Assembly (NCBI RefSeq): GCF_014839805.1 | Contig: NC_051123.1 | Span: forward strand, 7,236,727 to 7,300,726 | Direction of reading: 5' to 3' | DNA length: 64,000 bases | Origin: Manduca sexta | Lineage: Eukaryota; Arthropoda; Insecta; Lepidoptera; Sphingidae | Part shown: in pieces, positions 14,373 through 26,728 of the stretch | Layout of the letters: every line of letters starts with the position of its first letter | Numbering within the stretch: position 1 is the first letter of the stretch | Notes under the pieces: generated by a model | Told to the model about the DNA's origin: nothing | The model's input: only the letters and a program-made list of their open reading frames with translations | Databases searched by the model: none | Translations under genes and position numbers: made by a program

Positions 14373-15941
14373 TTTCCAACTGTTTCCCACACTTTGAACT
14401 TTACCACTACTATATGCTCCTGATTTTTTAAATCTCGATCGCGGTAGTTAATATTATATGACTAACCTTATACAGGTACTTTACTCGAAAAATAATGTAG
14501 GTACTTACCAGAATACCTACATAACAGTAGAGTTAGCACTCAATTTAACCTCTGAAGATATCAAAAAATATAATGCTCAAAGATCTAGTAAGGTATGAAA
14601 GTACCTACGTTAATTACAAACAAACGCTGTTCTTGCATAGCGAATCCCAAATAATCGAATAGCCTTTGACGAAGTTCTTAAATTTTCACTGGTTGAGGTA
14701 CCTTTTATTACCATACCAACCAATATTGGAAAAATCGTTTAATGATTATTTACGTATCTATATAAAGAAGACCGCAAACTATGTAAACTAAGCTATGTTC
14801 TAAGTGTAATTTTCTCAGCTATGCAAGCTAAACTAAACTAACTTGTCCAAAATTTTGATCAGTAACCCGAAAATTCCTTAGTAGAGGTCAGAATATTGTC
14901 ACGGCTCGTTTATGTTTGAATTATGATTCAGTTGTCACAGACGAAAAGATATGGTATTTTTTATATAAATCGCTCGAAGTTCATTCAAGATAATGTAAGC
15001 AGTTTACACAATCTTAAAGTACAATAATGTATTTGTAATTTACATGAGGGCATTATTTCCGTTTATATAAAATACTACACCAATATTAGGAGACTTTAAA
15101 ATATTATCTTTTGCGAGGTTTAATGAAATGAACGTTGTGTTTACTATTTTTCCTTAAGTACTTACATATACATTTATGTGTTCCAGTACTAGGTATCTAG
15201 TTTGTTTACTACGCATTAAGTATTTGCTGAATGAATCTAAAGTCGTGATCAATTTGCAAGTAATTATTTTGAGCAATCTACAGATGTATCGGTAGATATT
15301 TCAACACAAATTTTGCATATATTTTCCTTAAATAAAATACATAGCTAGCATGATATCACTTAACTTTCATCATATTAGAAATATAGGAAAAACCCTTTTT
15401 TGAAATTAGAACGCAACAACATATGATTGAATCAAGAATAGGCATTAGTTATTAATTTTAAGGATAAAATATAATCTTACGTCTTTCGTTTAACCCGATG
15501 GATAAAGTTATAATTAGCTCTAATCCATGCCTCTAAAATCGAAACCAAAATAATATTAAAGACATTCTAATATTGCAACTTAAAAAATGTATTTACTTAT
15601 GTTCAATCCCCTGCAATATGTATACTTGCTGCATTTTCTAAATAACATACTCTATATTGATCAGTAGGTAGATCCCTTAAATAAGTCTTCCAAAGTAGTA
15701 ATTTAACTACATTATAAGGAAAGTTAAATTCATAATAGTCATCGTGTACTTCTAATTATTATAGTCTGCGGTAAATCTTTCCCCAGATACAAACAGTAAC
15801 GTGATATTGCAATTATTATTCCACTTCAGTATGGGTTTCGTATATTATTTTCCTCTTTCGTAAAATAGTGGTAAGTCCACAGCGTACAAGTTTCTTGGGC
15901 TCTTGATAAAGTTCCAGATAACCATCTGACATATAATGCTG
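14373..15941. other. gene-free stretch
   Basis: AT-rich sequence with no exon-like or repeat structure that I can name. Confidence 0.5.
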
Positions 15942-16350
15942 TACAGGGTCATTCATGACCATCGTGACATTGCGTTACTAAATAAAACACTTATTTAAAA
16001 TTTATTTTATTATTAAAATAATAACACTTTACAATTAGTTACTCAAACCATCGTTGTAAAATAAGAGTGTAAATTTCGAAATAAATATCAAATAAAAGGC
16101 ATTTTAATTTTATACGCCCTAGTGCCCCTACTACTACACTAAAACAATTTGTCGCTACAGGAGCATCACACTTTCAGTCGACATACTAAATAAATTACAG
16201 ACGCCATTATAGCACTTAACTACAAAATAATAAGTAAAACTGGGATTTTTTGTCAAATATTCGTTATTCACGGATGATTTATGATGCTAGCGCATGTATA
16301 GACGGCTGTAACTATTTTATTTATTAACGCTATCTCAAAATGACCCTGTA
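15942..16350. mobile_element. MITE with TA-flanked CAGGGTC inverted termini
   Basis: The element starts TACAGGGTCATT and ends with its near reverse complement, ATGACCCTGTA, giving about 409 bp with no coding capacity. If the outer TA is the target-site duplication, the terminus is CAGGGTC and the element would be a non-autonomous Tc1/mariner-type transposon. A second, 3'-truncated copy lies in a BRPF intron (39985-40260) and shares the internal phrases on ATTGCGTTACTAAAT, TACGCCCTA and CATCACACTTTCAGTC. Confidence 0.75.
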
Positions 16351-16683
16351 TAACGAACAAATGGTACTCATATTCTTCACCATAAAACACCCCAATAAAT
16401 TAACTGCTGCTTAGCAAAATTTGACAGAACGGCAGCGTCGGTTTTTAATTCCCAATTTTAATCAGCCAGATATTTAGTTATGGGACCTGTGTAACAACAG
16501 TTGTAGTTACCAGTTGCCGGCCTAAGGGCCGTTTTCAACCCTTGCTAATAAAGCCCTTGATAGCCTGTTCAGAACTTGTTTGCCAGTTGTTCAGTGTACC
16601 TACCTGAAAAAAACTCTGTGCTACTAAAGTAGCTATGAACTTTATATCATACTATTTTCCTATAAACTATGTATACTTCTACG
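16351..16683. other. gene-free stretch
   Basis: Unique-looking AT-rich sequence between the MITE and the SINE head; nothing recognisable. Confidence 0.5.
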
Positions 16684-16775
16684 ACTGCCTCGATGGCGTA
16701 GTTGTATTACGATACGACTGGAGTACTGAGGTTTCGGGTTCGATCCCCGGCTCAGGCAAAGTGACATTTTGTCAT
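16684..16775 (+). mobile_element. SINE head fragment
   Basis: A tRNA-like head (GCCTCGATGGCGTAGTTG) and B box (GGGTTCGATCCCCGG) are followed by CAAAGTGACATTTTG, as in the SINE at 11845-12095, but the body is truncated after about 90 bp. It lies immediately upstream of a candidate Orai exon. Confidence 0.72.
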
Positions 16776-16855
16776 TACGATAAAAAGTAATGAAAAAAAT
16801 ATAAAGCACTGGCGCAGAAGTGAAAATAATTAACATTACAATCATCCGATTCCAG

Positions 16856-17091
16856 ATATCCGAAGCGAGCTTCGTGACGAGCGTGGAAGAGGCTTCGAGC
16901 CGCGTAGACCAATGCACGCAAACGCCGCCCAGCGGGAAGGCGCGCCCACGCACTCTCCAAAGGTATCACACCTCTGACCACATCTACGAGAGACAGCCAC
17001 ACAGAAAGTACAAGCACGAACGAAAGATAGAATCCAGCGACTCCTTTCCAACCATAACTAAGTTACCAAGTTATGAGAACGGATATCCGAA
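16856..17091 (+). CDS. candidate N-terminal exon of Orai (partial)
   Basis: The 236-bp open block is flanked by an acceptor (ATTCCAG, ends 16855) and a donor (GTAAGA at 17092). Its composition stands out from the surroundings: more GC, rich in Ser, Thr, Pro, Arg and Lys, with segments such as QCTQTPPSGKARPRTLQRYH and YENGYPK. It ends in phase 2, which fits the phase of the next candidate exon (19322). Orai N-termini are long, basic, Pro/Ser-rich and poorly conserved, so homology cannot confirm it. An in-frame ATG at 16820 leaves open that this is a first exon with no acceptor. Assignment to Orai is inference from phase and position. Confidence 0.45.
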
Positions 17092-18057
17092 GTAAGATTT
17101 GTGTTGTTCAGCTTGTGTGACTAACGTGAGGCGTTTGATGTAAATAGCTGTAGATGGGCGATTGCTTAAGGTATCGTATCAAATGTGCTGGAAATATCGT
17201 CTTTTGTTGCTGGTCTTGGTAACTACAGCCACTAATCTTTAACAGATGTTAGAGAAACTACTAAAATTTAAATTTAATTTCGATTAAAAGTAATCAATTC
17301 TAAAATATATTCCTTTTCCTATTTTTAGACTAATTGGGATAAGTTAATGTAAGATAGGGATTTGCTGTGTTACTTGCTTATTAAAATAATTTTTTGTCCT
17401 ATATTTAACATAAAAACGAAATCTGCTATTATGGCTTGCTAAAGATTGCGCAATTTATATGTGGAAATAAATTTGAATCACCATTGTCAATTATGTAAAA
17501 AAAATTACGCACCATTATCATAATCATCTTAAGTACAAAGATTATCGTAAAAAGTCGACGTCAGTAAATATTACTTTAACTACTTTAATCATTGCCAATA
17601 ACCATGTTATTTTGTTATTGACCCAAAAGGAGTTAAATGTATCTAAGATTCATTGGTCTTGAAACCAATAAACATGTTTTATCACGAGTCGGTTATTGAT
17701 TAATCAATTAAACGAGTTCTTAATTAATATCTATTAAGGTTTCAATGGGTGTACGAATATTAGGTATATAGCGTAGTCATCAATTAGTGTAAACACTCTA
17801 ACTTCTTTTCAAATAGTGTTTATATTATGAAACTTTTTAGTATAGTCATCAATAATTTTGAACATTTGAACTTCTTTTCAAATATTTTTTATATTACGAA
17901 CCTTTTAGCATAGTCATCAAATTAGTTAATACATTTGAAATTCTTTTCAGATGCTTAGTGTTTTTATTACATGTCGATTACATCCAATACAATAGAGATA
18001 TTACCAACCTAAGTACATTTTTATTTACTTTTATATTTCTCGTCACTGAATATATGA

Positions 18058-18405
18058 CTGCGTCGGTTGTGTAGTGTAATGCAAACGCGGTACGAATACG
18101 ACTAGCGCACTGAAGTCTTGGGTTCGAATCCCAAAATAATTGTGACTGGGTATTTCCATCTTAAAAAATACTCAGTCGTAGTTCGAAAGCAGGAAGTTGG
18201 CGGCGTGGTATACCCGTGCCTCGGAAAGCAGGTAAAACCTGATATTTCTTCGGTCATGTCGTACTGCCATCTCACCGCACTATGAGAGTAAAGGAATCGA
18301 TAGCGAACCTATGTATTGCGCACACACTTGTGCACTATAATATCATCCGCGACTTGGCTGATCTCCGTAAAGATTGGCCGAAATTCGGCTAGGATGGATT
18401 CATTC
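18058..18405 (+). mobile_element. long tRNA-derived SINE
   Basis: It has a tRNA-like head (GACTGCGTCGGTTGTGTAGT), a B box (GGTTCGAATCCC), and then a long body with phrases shared by a widespread lepidopteran SINE (GGAAGTTGGCGGCGTGGTAT, GTGCCTCGGAAAGC, CTATGAGAGTAAAGGAAT, TTGGCTGATCTCCGT) and the 3' end GGCCGAAATTCGGCTAGGA. It lies in what would be an Orai intron. Confidence 0.82.
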
Positions 18406-19321
18406 ATCTATTTAATATAATATATTTAATTAAACTCTACATTTCATAGAGTCGTGTTTCGTAGTTACCGATTTTAATTTTGTTTTTCTTATAACATCAT
18501 ACATAATTTCTATTGTAGGCAAACATACTACTTACTTTGTGTTGTTGGTCACGTGAACTGTGCTTGCTAGAAATTTTGCTAGTCATTTGATTGTCATTAT
18601 TAACAACGTCGCATCAGTATCCATTTCTGCCACATGTTCTGTTTTATTGAAAATATTTTTACTTTAATATATAAATGATATGTTTTTGTGCACAAAATTA
18701 CTCAACTTCTTTATATATCAAAAGAGATATAACTTAACTACGCTTATACCTTGAATAAGAGTTTTAAATGAATCATATGGGCATTGTTGCAATATTTATA
18801 GTATGTAAGATGCATTTCCAAGAAGTACATTTTATTTAATTGTTTTAATGCTAAAGAAATATAGTAGCGATGTAAATTTCATTCAGCACGTTAGTGCTAA
18901 CTTCTACTGCAGGTGAAATTTTCATATTACACATTGTATGCGGCAGGGATTTAAATACTTTAGTGTTCATAAAAGGTGTTCTGTGTAAATCTCCAAATAA
19001 GGCGACTATTCCTGTGACTTCCATCACCATCTGATGACTAAATATATTTAATTTATCAGGGATTTAGTGCCTTAACTAAAAAAGGATCTTCTACAATAAC
19101 ATAAGAAGGAAACAAGCTGAAAATTTAATTCAGTAGATTAGAATAGACAACAACTGTTACCGACTAGCTATGACATTGATTGATTGATTAAAATACTTTT
19201 CAAAAATAGGCCTTAAACTAAAACACTTATTTAGGTTCATATTTATTTAGACTAATTAAATACTAAAGACATTCCCTACCAACCTTTAATATACCCTTAC
19301 TAATAGACCATTTGGTGTTAG

Positions 19322-19511
19322 GTTTAAAGTGAGCGTGTCAGACAGCCCAACCATCTCAGTGACGCCGCCCCATAGCTTGGAGTACGTGTGCCCTCGCGGC
19401 GGGACTAGCCCGGGTACCGCCACACCCAACGGCCTGGTCAACAAGTCTACTACAGTACTCCTGAGCCCGGGGTACTTGCAGAACCCTTGTCAATGCAACC
19501 AGTCTATTAAG
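19322..19511 (+). CDS. candidate second N-terminal exon of Orai
   Basis: After an acceptor-like GTTAG (19317-19321) a frame is open for 190 bp and reads SVSDSPTISVTPPHSLEYVC and further Ser/Thr/Pro-rich sequence, then CQCNQSIK before a GTGAAT donor at 19512. The first base completes the phase-2 codon left by 17091 and the exon ends in phase 0, exactly what the exon at 20704 needs. The high local GC and lack of stops support coding. Orai homologues do not align here, so this remains a prediction; the frame has no ATG of its own. Confidence 0.45.
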
Positions 19512-20703
19512 GTGAATTCGATTACTAAACCATATGTTACGGTAAACGGCACAAGTCATGAGCACAGATGAAGAGTGGTAAAGGCGAGCTTGCGTATGTA
19601 CAAATTGGACGAGAGTGTTAGCCGCGTGGTATATGTAAGCCAATAGACGACGAGCTTCTATTAAGGAACCAATCGCGTGAAATTTTGGCGCATAGGACAT
19701 CAAACCGACCAATCATGCGTGTGCTCACGACTCGTGCCTCTATCTGTAATTTTTACAAAAAAATCATCAAAAAAGCACAACTGTAAACCATCACTCCAAT
19801 CCAATCACATTCCAAATAATTGGTTTATGACGTTATCGAATTAAATATTTATTGGCCAATCCAGTTTAAGCCAGTAATTAGTACCTTCTATTCTTAGCCC
19901 ATTCCTTTTATAACGGATTCTTTTCTACAAATTGTAAAAGAAAATATTTCACGTGTCTACGTAATCCTACGTGATTTTTATCGTAACATTAATTAAAATG
20001 CTGAATTTCATTTTATAGAGTACAAGCATAATGTACAGTTAGCCTCAATATTAACTGAATATTTGTCGCAGTGTGTACGGAATGGATTTCATACTTTGAG
20101 TTTCAATGTGGGCAGTATAAATAGTTTTTGTCGGTTCCTGTATCAGAAGGGGCCTAGGGCTTTATTAAAAAAATATTTTGATGGCATGAAAAGTGAGTAG
20201 GCACCGGTAAAATCGGATGTACAGAGCGACATAGTTGTGAAATAACGACCAAGCTTTATAAGATTCAAAAAACAAATAAAGAAGCTGAATAAATTGAAAT
20301 CTATAAATCGCCGGTATACGTTAAATTTCATTGAAACATTTTTTTCTTTGTGGGAGGTAAAGTAAATTCCGTTTCTTTCGTAAACAGAAAAAAATTGGTA
20401 AGAACACAAAGTTGTATAGACTAATTCCAGTTTTGAATTTGTCCATCTATTTATGTGGGTGACTGTACATTTATTACCAATAACGAACATTTAAAGTAAT
20501 TAATCTAAAATCATTTTAATTCACAAACTTTAGTTAAACAGACGTAGATTTTAATAACTTTTTTCTTGAACTATCTCGTCATCTAACAGGTAGATAATTC
20601 ATCGAAATTGCACCTGATATTCTTTACAATACACTCCAAACTTCTGGGAACCACAATACCAAAAATTTAGCAACCCACAAAATAACCAACATTTACGTTC
20701 CAG

Positions 20704-23394
20704 AGTGTTAGCGAAGTAGCACTAACCATGCCCGTGTCGCCTGGTTGGAACGATCTCCCTTCAGAGCATGCCGGCTCCGAGGGCCTCTCCTGGCGACGAC
20801 TGCACATGTCCAGAGCCAAACTGAAAGCGACTGCTACCACTTCTGAACTATTGTCAGGTAAGCAACATGATAATTTTTAGATAAGTTTTGCACAGTGGGC
20901 TAAGAAACCAAGGGTCCAGATAATAAAAATGACCCTAATCCCTAAGTGTCATACGACCAGTGCTGACCTAATCCGGTACGAAGAACAGCGCGGGAGTAAT
21001 AATGATTTGACTTTTTGATGACCTAAAACAAGGTTCTCTGGCACAGTCCTGGGGGCCCCCTAGTCTCGGACGCTCCCATGCATTGCAACTCCTAGTCTTA
21101 CGGTAGCTACGCCATTGATATTGTGGTCTATTATATTATAGGAGCGACAGTAGCAGCCTTAACTAATGCGAAGCTCTGGCCGGCAGATCTTAGTTATGCC
21201 TTTTTACCCGATTTTCGATTATTAAACAAATATTTATCTCAGATAAGTATATAAAATGAAACTGAACTATTTCATTAGCACAGTTGATTTTTTTTTTAAC
21301 TATTTTAGTTTATGATTTTTATCTGGTGACTGAACATGAATTCTTAGATGATTACTAGGAATCACTTAATCCAAATAAATTTAGGTCTCTTTTCCTAGTT
21401 TCAAATCAGTCGGTGTGATATATTTTTACTTACATAGAACTAAATATACTGTTTAATATGTTTGCTTACATACCTACCCAGGCTATGTACTTGTATCAGT
21501 TGGGATCTGACAACAAAGGAAGTGATTATTCATTTGAAACAAAAATCCCAAGATCTGTAATCGCAAAGTTAATATTCTGTAACCATTGTGTTATTATTTA
21601 CGGTTACTTACATGGAGTATCTAAACTAAATTTATGTCTCCATAAAGTAATTATTTTCACATTGCGCAGTCCGCCATTATTTTACGTTCGTAGATGACTT
21701 CCGCATTCATAGATCAATTATATGTATTTTTCCAATAAACAGATGAATTCTTTTTATTACATTATTCAACTCTATCTTTGTATTCTGTGATTGTAGCTCT
21801 CATTAATTTCCGGGAAGGAGACTAAACGAAAAACTAAATATTGATCTATTTCTGTAATCTGTAAAATCACCAAATACAATTGAAAATAATCGTTTATGTT
21901 TAGTTATTTCCTTCCCTGTTTATGTCATAGATACAAAGTACAACCATTACCATGGCTTAAAATAAAAATTAAAACAAAAATATTGAACATAAGTTTTTAT
22001 AACAAACAAGAGTTTGAATAGAAAATTATTTTTACGTTTTCAGCTTATGATTCTATTTTTCTAATATCTCAAAGATAAAGCATCAATCACAATTGGTTTC
22101 CGTAAATCGTTTAAGGATAATATATTTTATTATTTATATTGCCTTCGCCACATCGGCCAAAGCCTCAATTTTCCTTGCATTGCCTTGGATCTGACCCCAC
22201 TCTGACAATTTCGACAACCCAAGCATTAAAAAAGCATATAAGTTCATAACATATAAACACATTGTTACAGGTTTCGCGATGGTAGCCATGGTGGAACTTC
22301 AAATCAACGAGCCAACGAACGTTCCAGAATGGCTTTTTGTTATGTTTGCTGTCTGTACCACGGTTTTAGTAGCTGTACATATATTCGCTCTCATGATCTC
22401 CACGTATCTACTTCCGAACATCGACGCTGTGAGCAAGATGGAGACGCCTGGTGGACCGACACGGGCGCTTCAGGACTCCCCTCATGAGAGGATGAGGGGT
22501 TTCATCGAGCTGGCCTGGGCGTTTAGTACTGTTTTAGGTAATATTTTTTTATAAGTACAGTCAGCCGCAAATAAATGTTTACGCGGATAAAATATAAATG
22601 ACGATCGTGATATATTAATTACAAATTAATTAATAAGGTATATTTCTGTGTCAGCATATGCAATATTCATTTGGGGCTGACCGTAATTTTCCAGTATTTA
22701 CAAGTACAAAATAAAGGCGCTGCACAGACGCTGAGTAATTGTTGGCAAAAATACTTATTACAATGAAACTGACAGTTACTTTGTTTAAGTTGCCGATGCT
22801 ATAGTAATGAGTAAACTAGTGTTTATAGGAAACAAGTTCACAGCGCCTGCGCCACGTCTTCTTGGACCTGTATCTTATTTTATCTTAGACAATGCGACGA
22901 ATTTTTATACATAATAATAACGCCGTATGTTTTCAGGTCTCTTCCTGTTCTTAGTGGAGATAGCTATATTGTGTTGGGTGAAGTTCTGGGATTACTCCTT
23001 TGCAGCCGCAACAGCTGCTACTGTCATTGTTATACCAGGTAACCAGAACATTTAAGATACCTTTACATTATAAACACACACACAACTAAAATTCCCATGC
23101 CGACAAATAATAATATTATATTAAGTCCATATAGTCATATTTCGATCTGATATCCAAAGCCATAAAACAATGCAATATACATACATTATAATATAATGTA
23201 ATCTTATAGAAACTATACAAATTAACAATATATTTTCTGTTACAGTGTTAATTGTTTTTGTGGCGTTTGCGATACATTTTTACCATTCGTTAGTGGTACA
23301 AAAATGTGAGACGACGGTCAAAGACATAGAACAGCTGGAAAGTATGAAGAGAGACTTGGACACGGCGACTGTTAAAGTCAACATGTACAACTAA
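20704..23394 (+). CDS. Orai: Orai calcium release-activated channel subunit
   Basis: This gene encodes the pore subunit of the store-operated Ca2+ channel in the plasma membrane, gated by STIM at ER contacts (Drosophila olf186-F). Exons 20704-20857, 22271-22537, 22937-23038 and 23246-23394 join in phase. The first holds LSWRRLHMSRAKLKA, the cytosolic helix preceding TM1. Exon 2 has the pore helix FAMVAMVE, whose Glu is the selectivity filter (human E106), TM2 and the SPHERM loop. Exon 3 has TM3 with VEIAILCWVKF (Glu of human E190) and the start of TM4 at IP. Exon 4 has VAFAIHFYHSLV and a short coiled-coil-like tail (IEQLESMKRDL). The frame is open upstream of ATG 20728 back to an acceptor at 20703, so the protein either starts at 20728 or continues from upstream exons. 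Odd points: the basic residue at human R91 (fly K163) is Thr, the residue at A94 is Glu, and the LVSHK hinge reads LVVQK. Confidence 0.95.
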
Positions 23395-24860
23395 ATAAGA
23401 TGTAAATACCTATATAATAAATGGTAGCTGCGAAGTGCGTCAGGTGACGGAGATCAGCCTATGTATATCCGTCTCGAACAGGCCAGCACTGTGTGGACTG
23501 GCGATGGGTTATTTCTCATCAATTGATACTCTACCTACGGGTGCAGTAGGAATAATTTTGCGTGGTTGTATAATAAATAAAAATATTGCTTCACAAAGCA
23601 ACGACAGTAAAAGAAGAGGGGTGAATCCAAACATATGATTACTTCGAAGACAATCCGAACGAGTGTGGCCCAAAAATGCAATCAGATATGCGAAATACAT
23701 ATATAAGTTGTAAAAAAAACGAATACTATATTTGCTGAAAATGCAACGATATTTGCTCGAGTTTTAAAGTAAGAATACAATGAATCGACAAATAGAATCG
23801 ACTTTTAAAATATAAGATAAAATTATTACGAACTCTTATAAAAAATGCATGATTGGTATATGGACTATCGACTATGAACGAAAGCGAATTAATAAATTAT
23901 ATTATTTGTTTACGCACAGAACGGAAAGGGCTTGGCAAAAGTTAATGTTTCAATGTATAGTTCTCCACAAAAATAACAACCAATTCAAAAGTTAAAAACA
24001 TAGAAAAAAGTTGAACATAAAAAAAATTATAGATCTTATTTTTAATTTGAACGATAATTTATTTTAATGTTTTGTTGCTGAAAATGTACGAACATACGTT
24101 TGCCATCCCGTTATTGAATACAATCGTAAGCTTATAATTTTATATTTTAAAACCATCAGCGAAAAATATAAATTAGAACCTAAGCTTAACTGATAATTAT
24201 CTTCAGACTGTATTTGCAATCTCATATAAAATCTATTTTATATTATGTTTGTATTATTTTAGTCTTTGAACATGAGGTCTGAAGTCTCAAAAACATATTT
24301 AGTTTAGGTGTAATATTTATATCCAATGTAAATAGACTAGATAAGTAGTAATAATTCTAAGGATAATTAAATATATAATGTTATTTTAAAATGTTACTGT
24401 TATTGTAACAATACTAAGGTGCTATTGTATTCACGAGGTAGGCATTATTATAGAAAACCTTATTAAGGATATAATAGATTAAGGATTCATTGTAAATCAA
24501 TCAATATTTTTTTTAATATCAATGTACATTGGTGTCAATAAAGTCATTCATAGAATTTATTAAAATAAAAATACTACATATTTTCTATTTATACTGGATA
24601 GATTTTAAATATGTATATATTGATCTAGCTATCGACATTAGTTGTATTACAGATTTTTATAGTCCTTGAATGATATTTCAAAAGACTGCCTCTGAAATAA
24701 AAGTATGTTAAAGTAGCACAACTATATTTGTTAAAATATATTAGGTATGGACCAATTTAGATATTTTATTAGTTAAACTGAACTGTTGCATCAGTATTGG
24801 ACGTTTGAAGCTGTTGTAAGTTATAATATTAAGCTTGTTAGTGAATAAAGTCTATTTTCA
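23395..24860 (+). other. Orai 3' UTR and downstream sequence
   Basis: AT-rich sequence after the stop, with several possible poly(A) signals: AATAAA near 23417 and 23572, and GAATAAAG near 24843. I cannot tell which is used. No other gene is seen. Confidence 0.5.
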
Positions 24861-26728
24861 AAAATATGTTTTAGTTTAACACGTTAAAATTACACGATAT
24901 TATTTCTATGTAACCTCCTCCTTGTGTTTTTTTGGAGTAATTTGAGTTAAATTCCCCCACATACCAATTGATGGTGTCTCCATGGAATAGGCACGAAAAT
25001 AGATAAACAAATCCAAAATTGTAGTCACCGTTACACACGAAGCTTATTTCCACATGTTTTATTATTTATGCTAAGTATATCAAAAAAGATAATCATTATA
25101 AATGTTTTCAATAAAAAAAAGGTTAGCAACGAAAAAATATAAACGATTTGAAGTTTTTAATTTGTTCAGCTATTATTGTGTTTAACTGTACATCAATTAA
25201 TAAATAAAAACAAAACCAACAAATGCGTATTTCACATTTATTTGCATAAAACCCAAACAGTACAAAACCAATCATTCATACCTTACAGACTACCGCACGA
25301 AGTCATCAGATGTTCACTATATAAAACTATAATATATTTACAACACTAGTTAGCTGCGAAGACTCGAGTTACTATTGAAGTACAATATTAAATACTTACA
25401 TCAAAACGGTAAGGGTATTAATTAAAACTATAAGTTATAAAAAAGGGGACTTAATTCTCTAGAATCCTAAAGAGATTTTTGACACATATTGTGAAATCTT
25501 TATAATCGAAATCGGAAATATCAAAATTTTCATTTATTATACTTAATGTTTAAAAATTAATACTTAATTTTTAAACATTTTTTCCTAACAGGTAGTCCTA
25601 TTATATAAAATTGTACTGTAGGTTTTAGTAACGTCTAAGCCGCATTGTTTTAGTCAAAATATAAAATATTCGTTACAAAATTATTTTGCGTAAAATCGAT
25701 GTGCTACATACGAAATAAAATTCACAATAAATTTAGTAAACAAGTTACTATGCGTATTGCAGACGACAGACTTTACGACTAATTTACTGAGTGACAGACA
25801 AGTAACGAAGTTGCGGATAATATTAGTGCGTATAACATTTACTGGTGGTAGGACATTTTTATCTGCCCATAGCCACCATACACAGGGTGTAAACCCTGCC
25901 ATGATGGCCATGTAAGTGTGTCTCGTTCCGGAATCTGTCCGATCAATAGGTTTTCATTGGACCGATATGATTGTGTCGAATGGCCGGGATGATTAGCGAT
26001 ACTTCATGATATATCTGAAATCCACGCCACTGCAATTAAAGATGCAGGGAAGTCACTTTCCCATGCTAATGCATTTCATACTGCATTTATATTAATAAAA
26101 AATGTGGTTTCAAAACAATTTAATTGAAAACTGTGTGAATATTGAACACTTAAAAAAAATTTGCCGTCTGCGTTAGCAGAGACAAACTTATTTTAACAAC
26201 TTTCGGGAGCACCCTCTATTATGCAACAAGACCAACAATAAATATCTTAGCCAAAGCATAGAACATAGAGATTATTGAAAATTCAGTAAAAACCAAACAC
26301 ATTGATTTAATGATACTACAAAAGCTTCAACACAATCAAAAGTATTGGATTTGTAAAACTATTATTAATAACATTAAATATGATGGGTTATATGCTATAC
26401 CAAAAATATGTTTTTTATGGAACTAGTACACTTTACTTTTTACATTATCGGTGATTCAATTTTTAATTACTAATGACAATTTGAAAAATCTAAGTTAAGT
26501 TAAGACTAAATAGATATTTACATTGTTTTCTGTATCTTGCAATGAAGATAAAAGCTAGAATTAAAACAATCTGAATCTAGGTATTATCTGTTATTTTATA
26601 TCTCAATAAAGATAATTGTCGGTAAATTATCAAATCTGAATTAAGTCTTAACATAACCTACTTTATTCAAATTGCTAATGTTCTTTTGACTTACTTCTAA
26701 ATAATAAGTCTTAATGTAAGTCCACACA
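24861..26728. other. intergenic, repeat remnant inside
   Basis: No gene is supported. Near 25840-26060 there is a diverged block starting ACTGGTGGTAGGAC that resembles a common lepidopteran interspersed repeat. A minus-strand poly(A) signal (TTTATT on the plus strand, 26662-26667) would serve the CCDC117-like gene. Confidence 0.5.

Noticed and set aside
16684..16775. Functional tRNA gene
   Set aside because: Has an A/B-box-like head but no acceptor-stem pairing, and continues into SINE body sequence.
16660..17051. Several minus-strand frames opposite the candidate Orai exon
   Set aside because: They overlap one another and the SINE head, and none has splice signals or recognisable sequence.
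19356..19712. 118-codon minus-strand frame
   Set aside because: Antisense to a phase-compatible plus-strand exon; no motif and no splice context.
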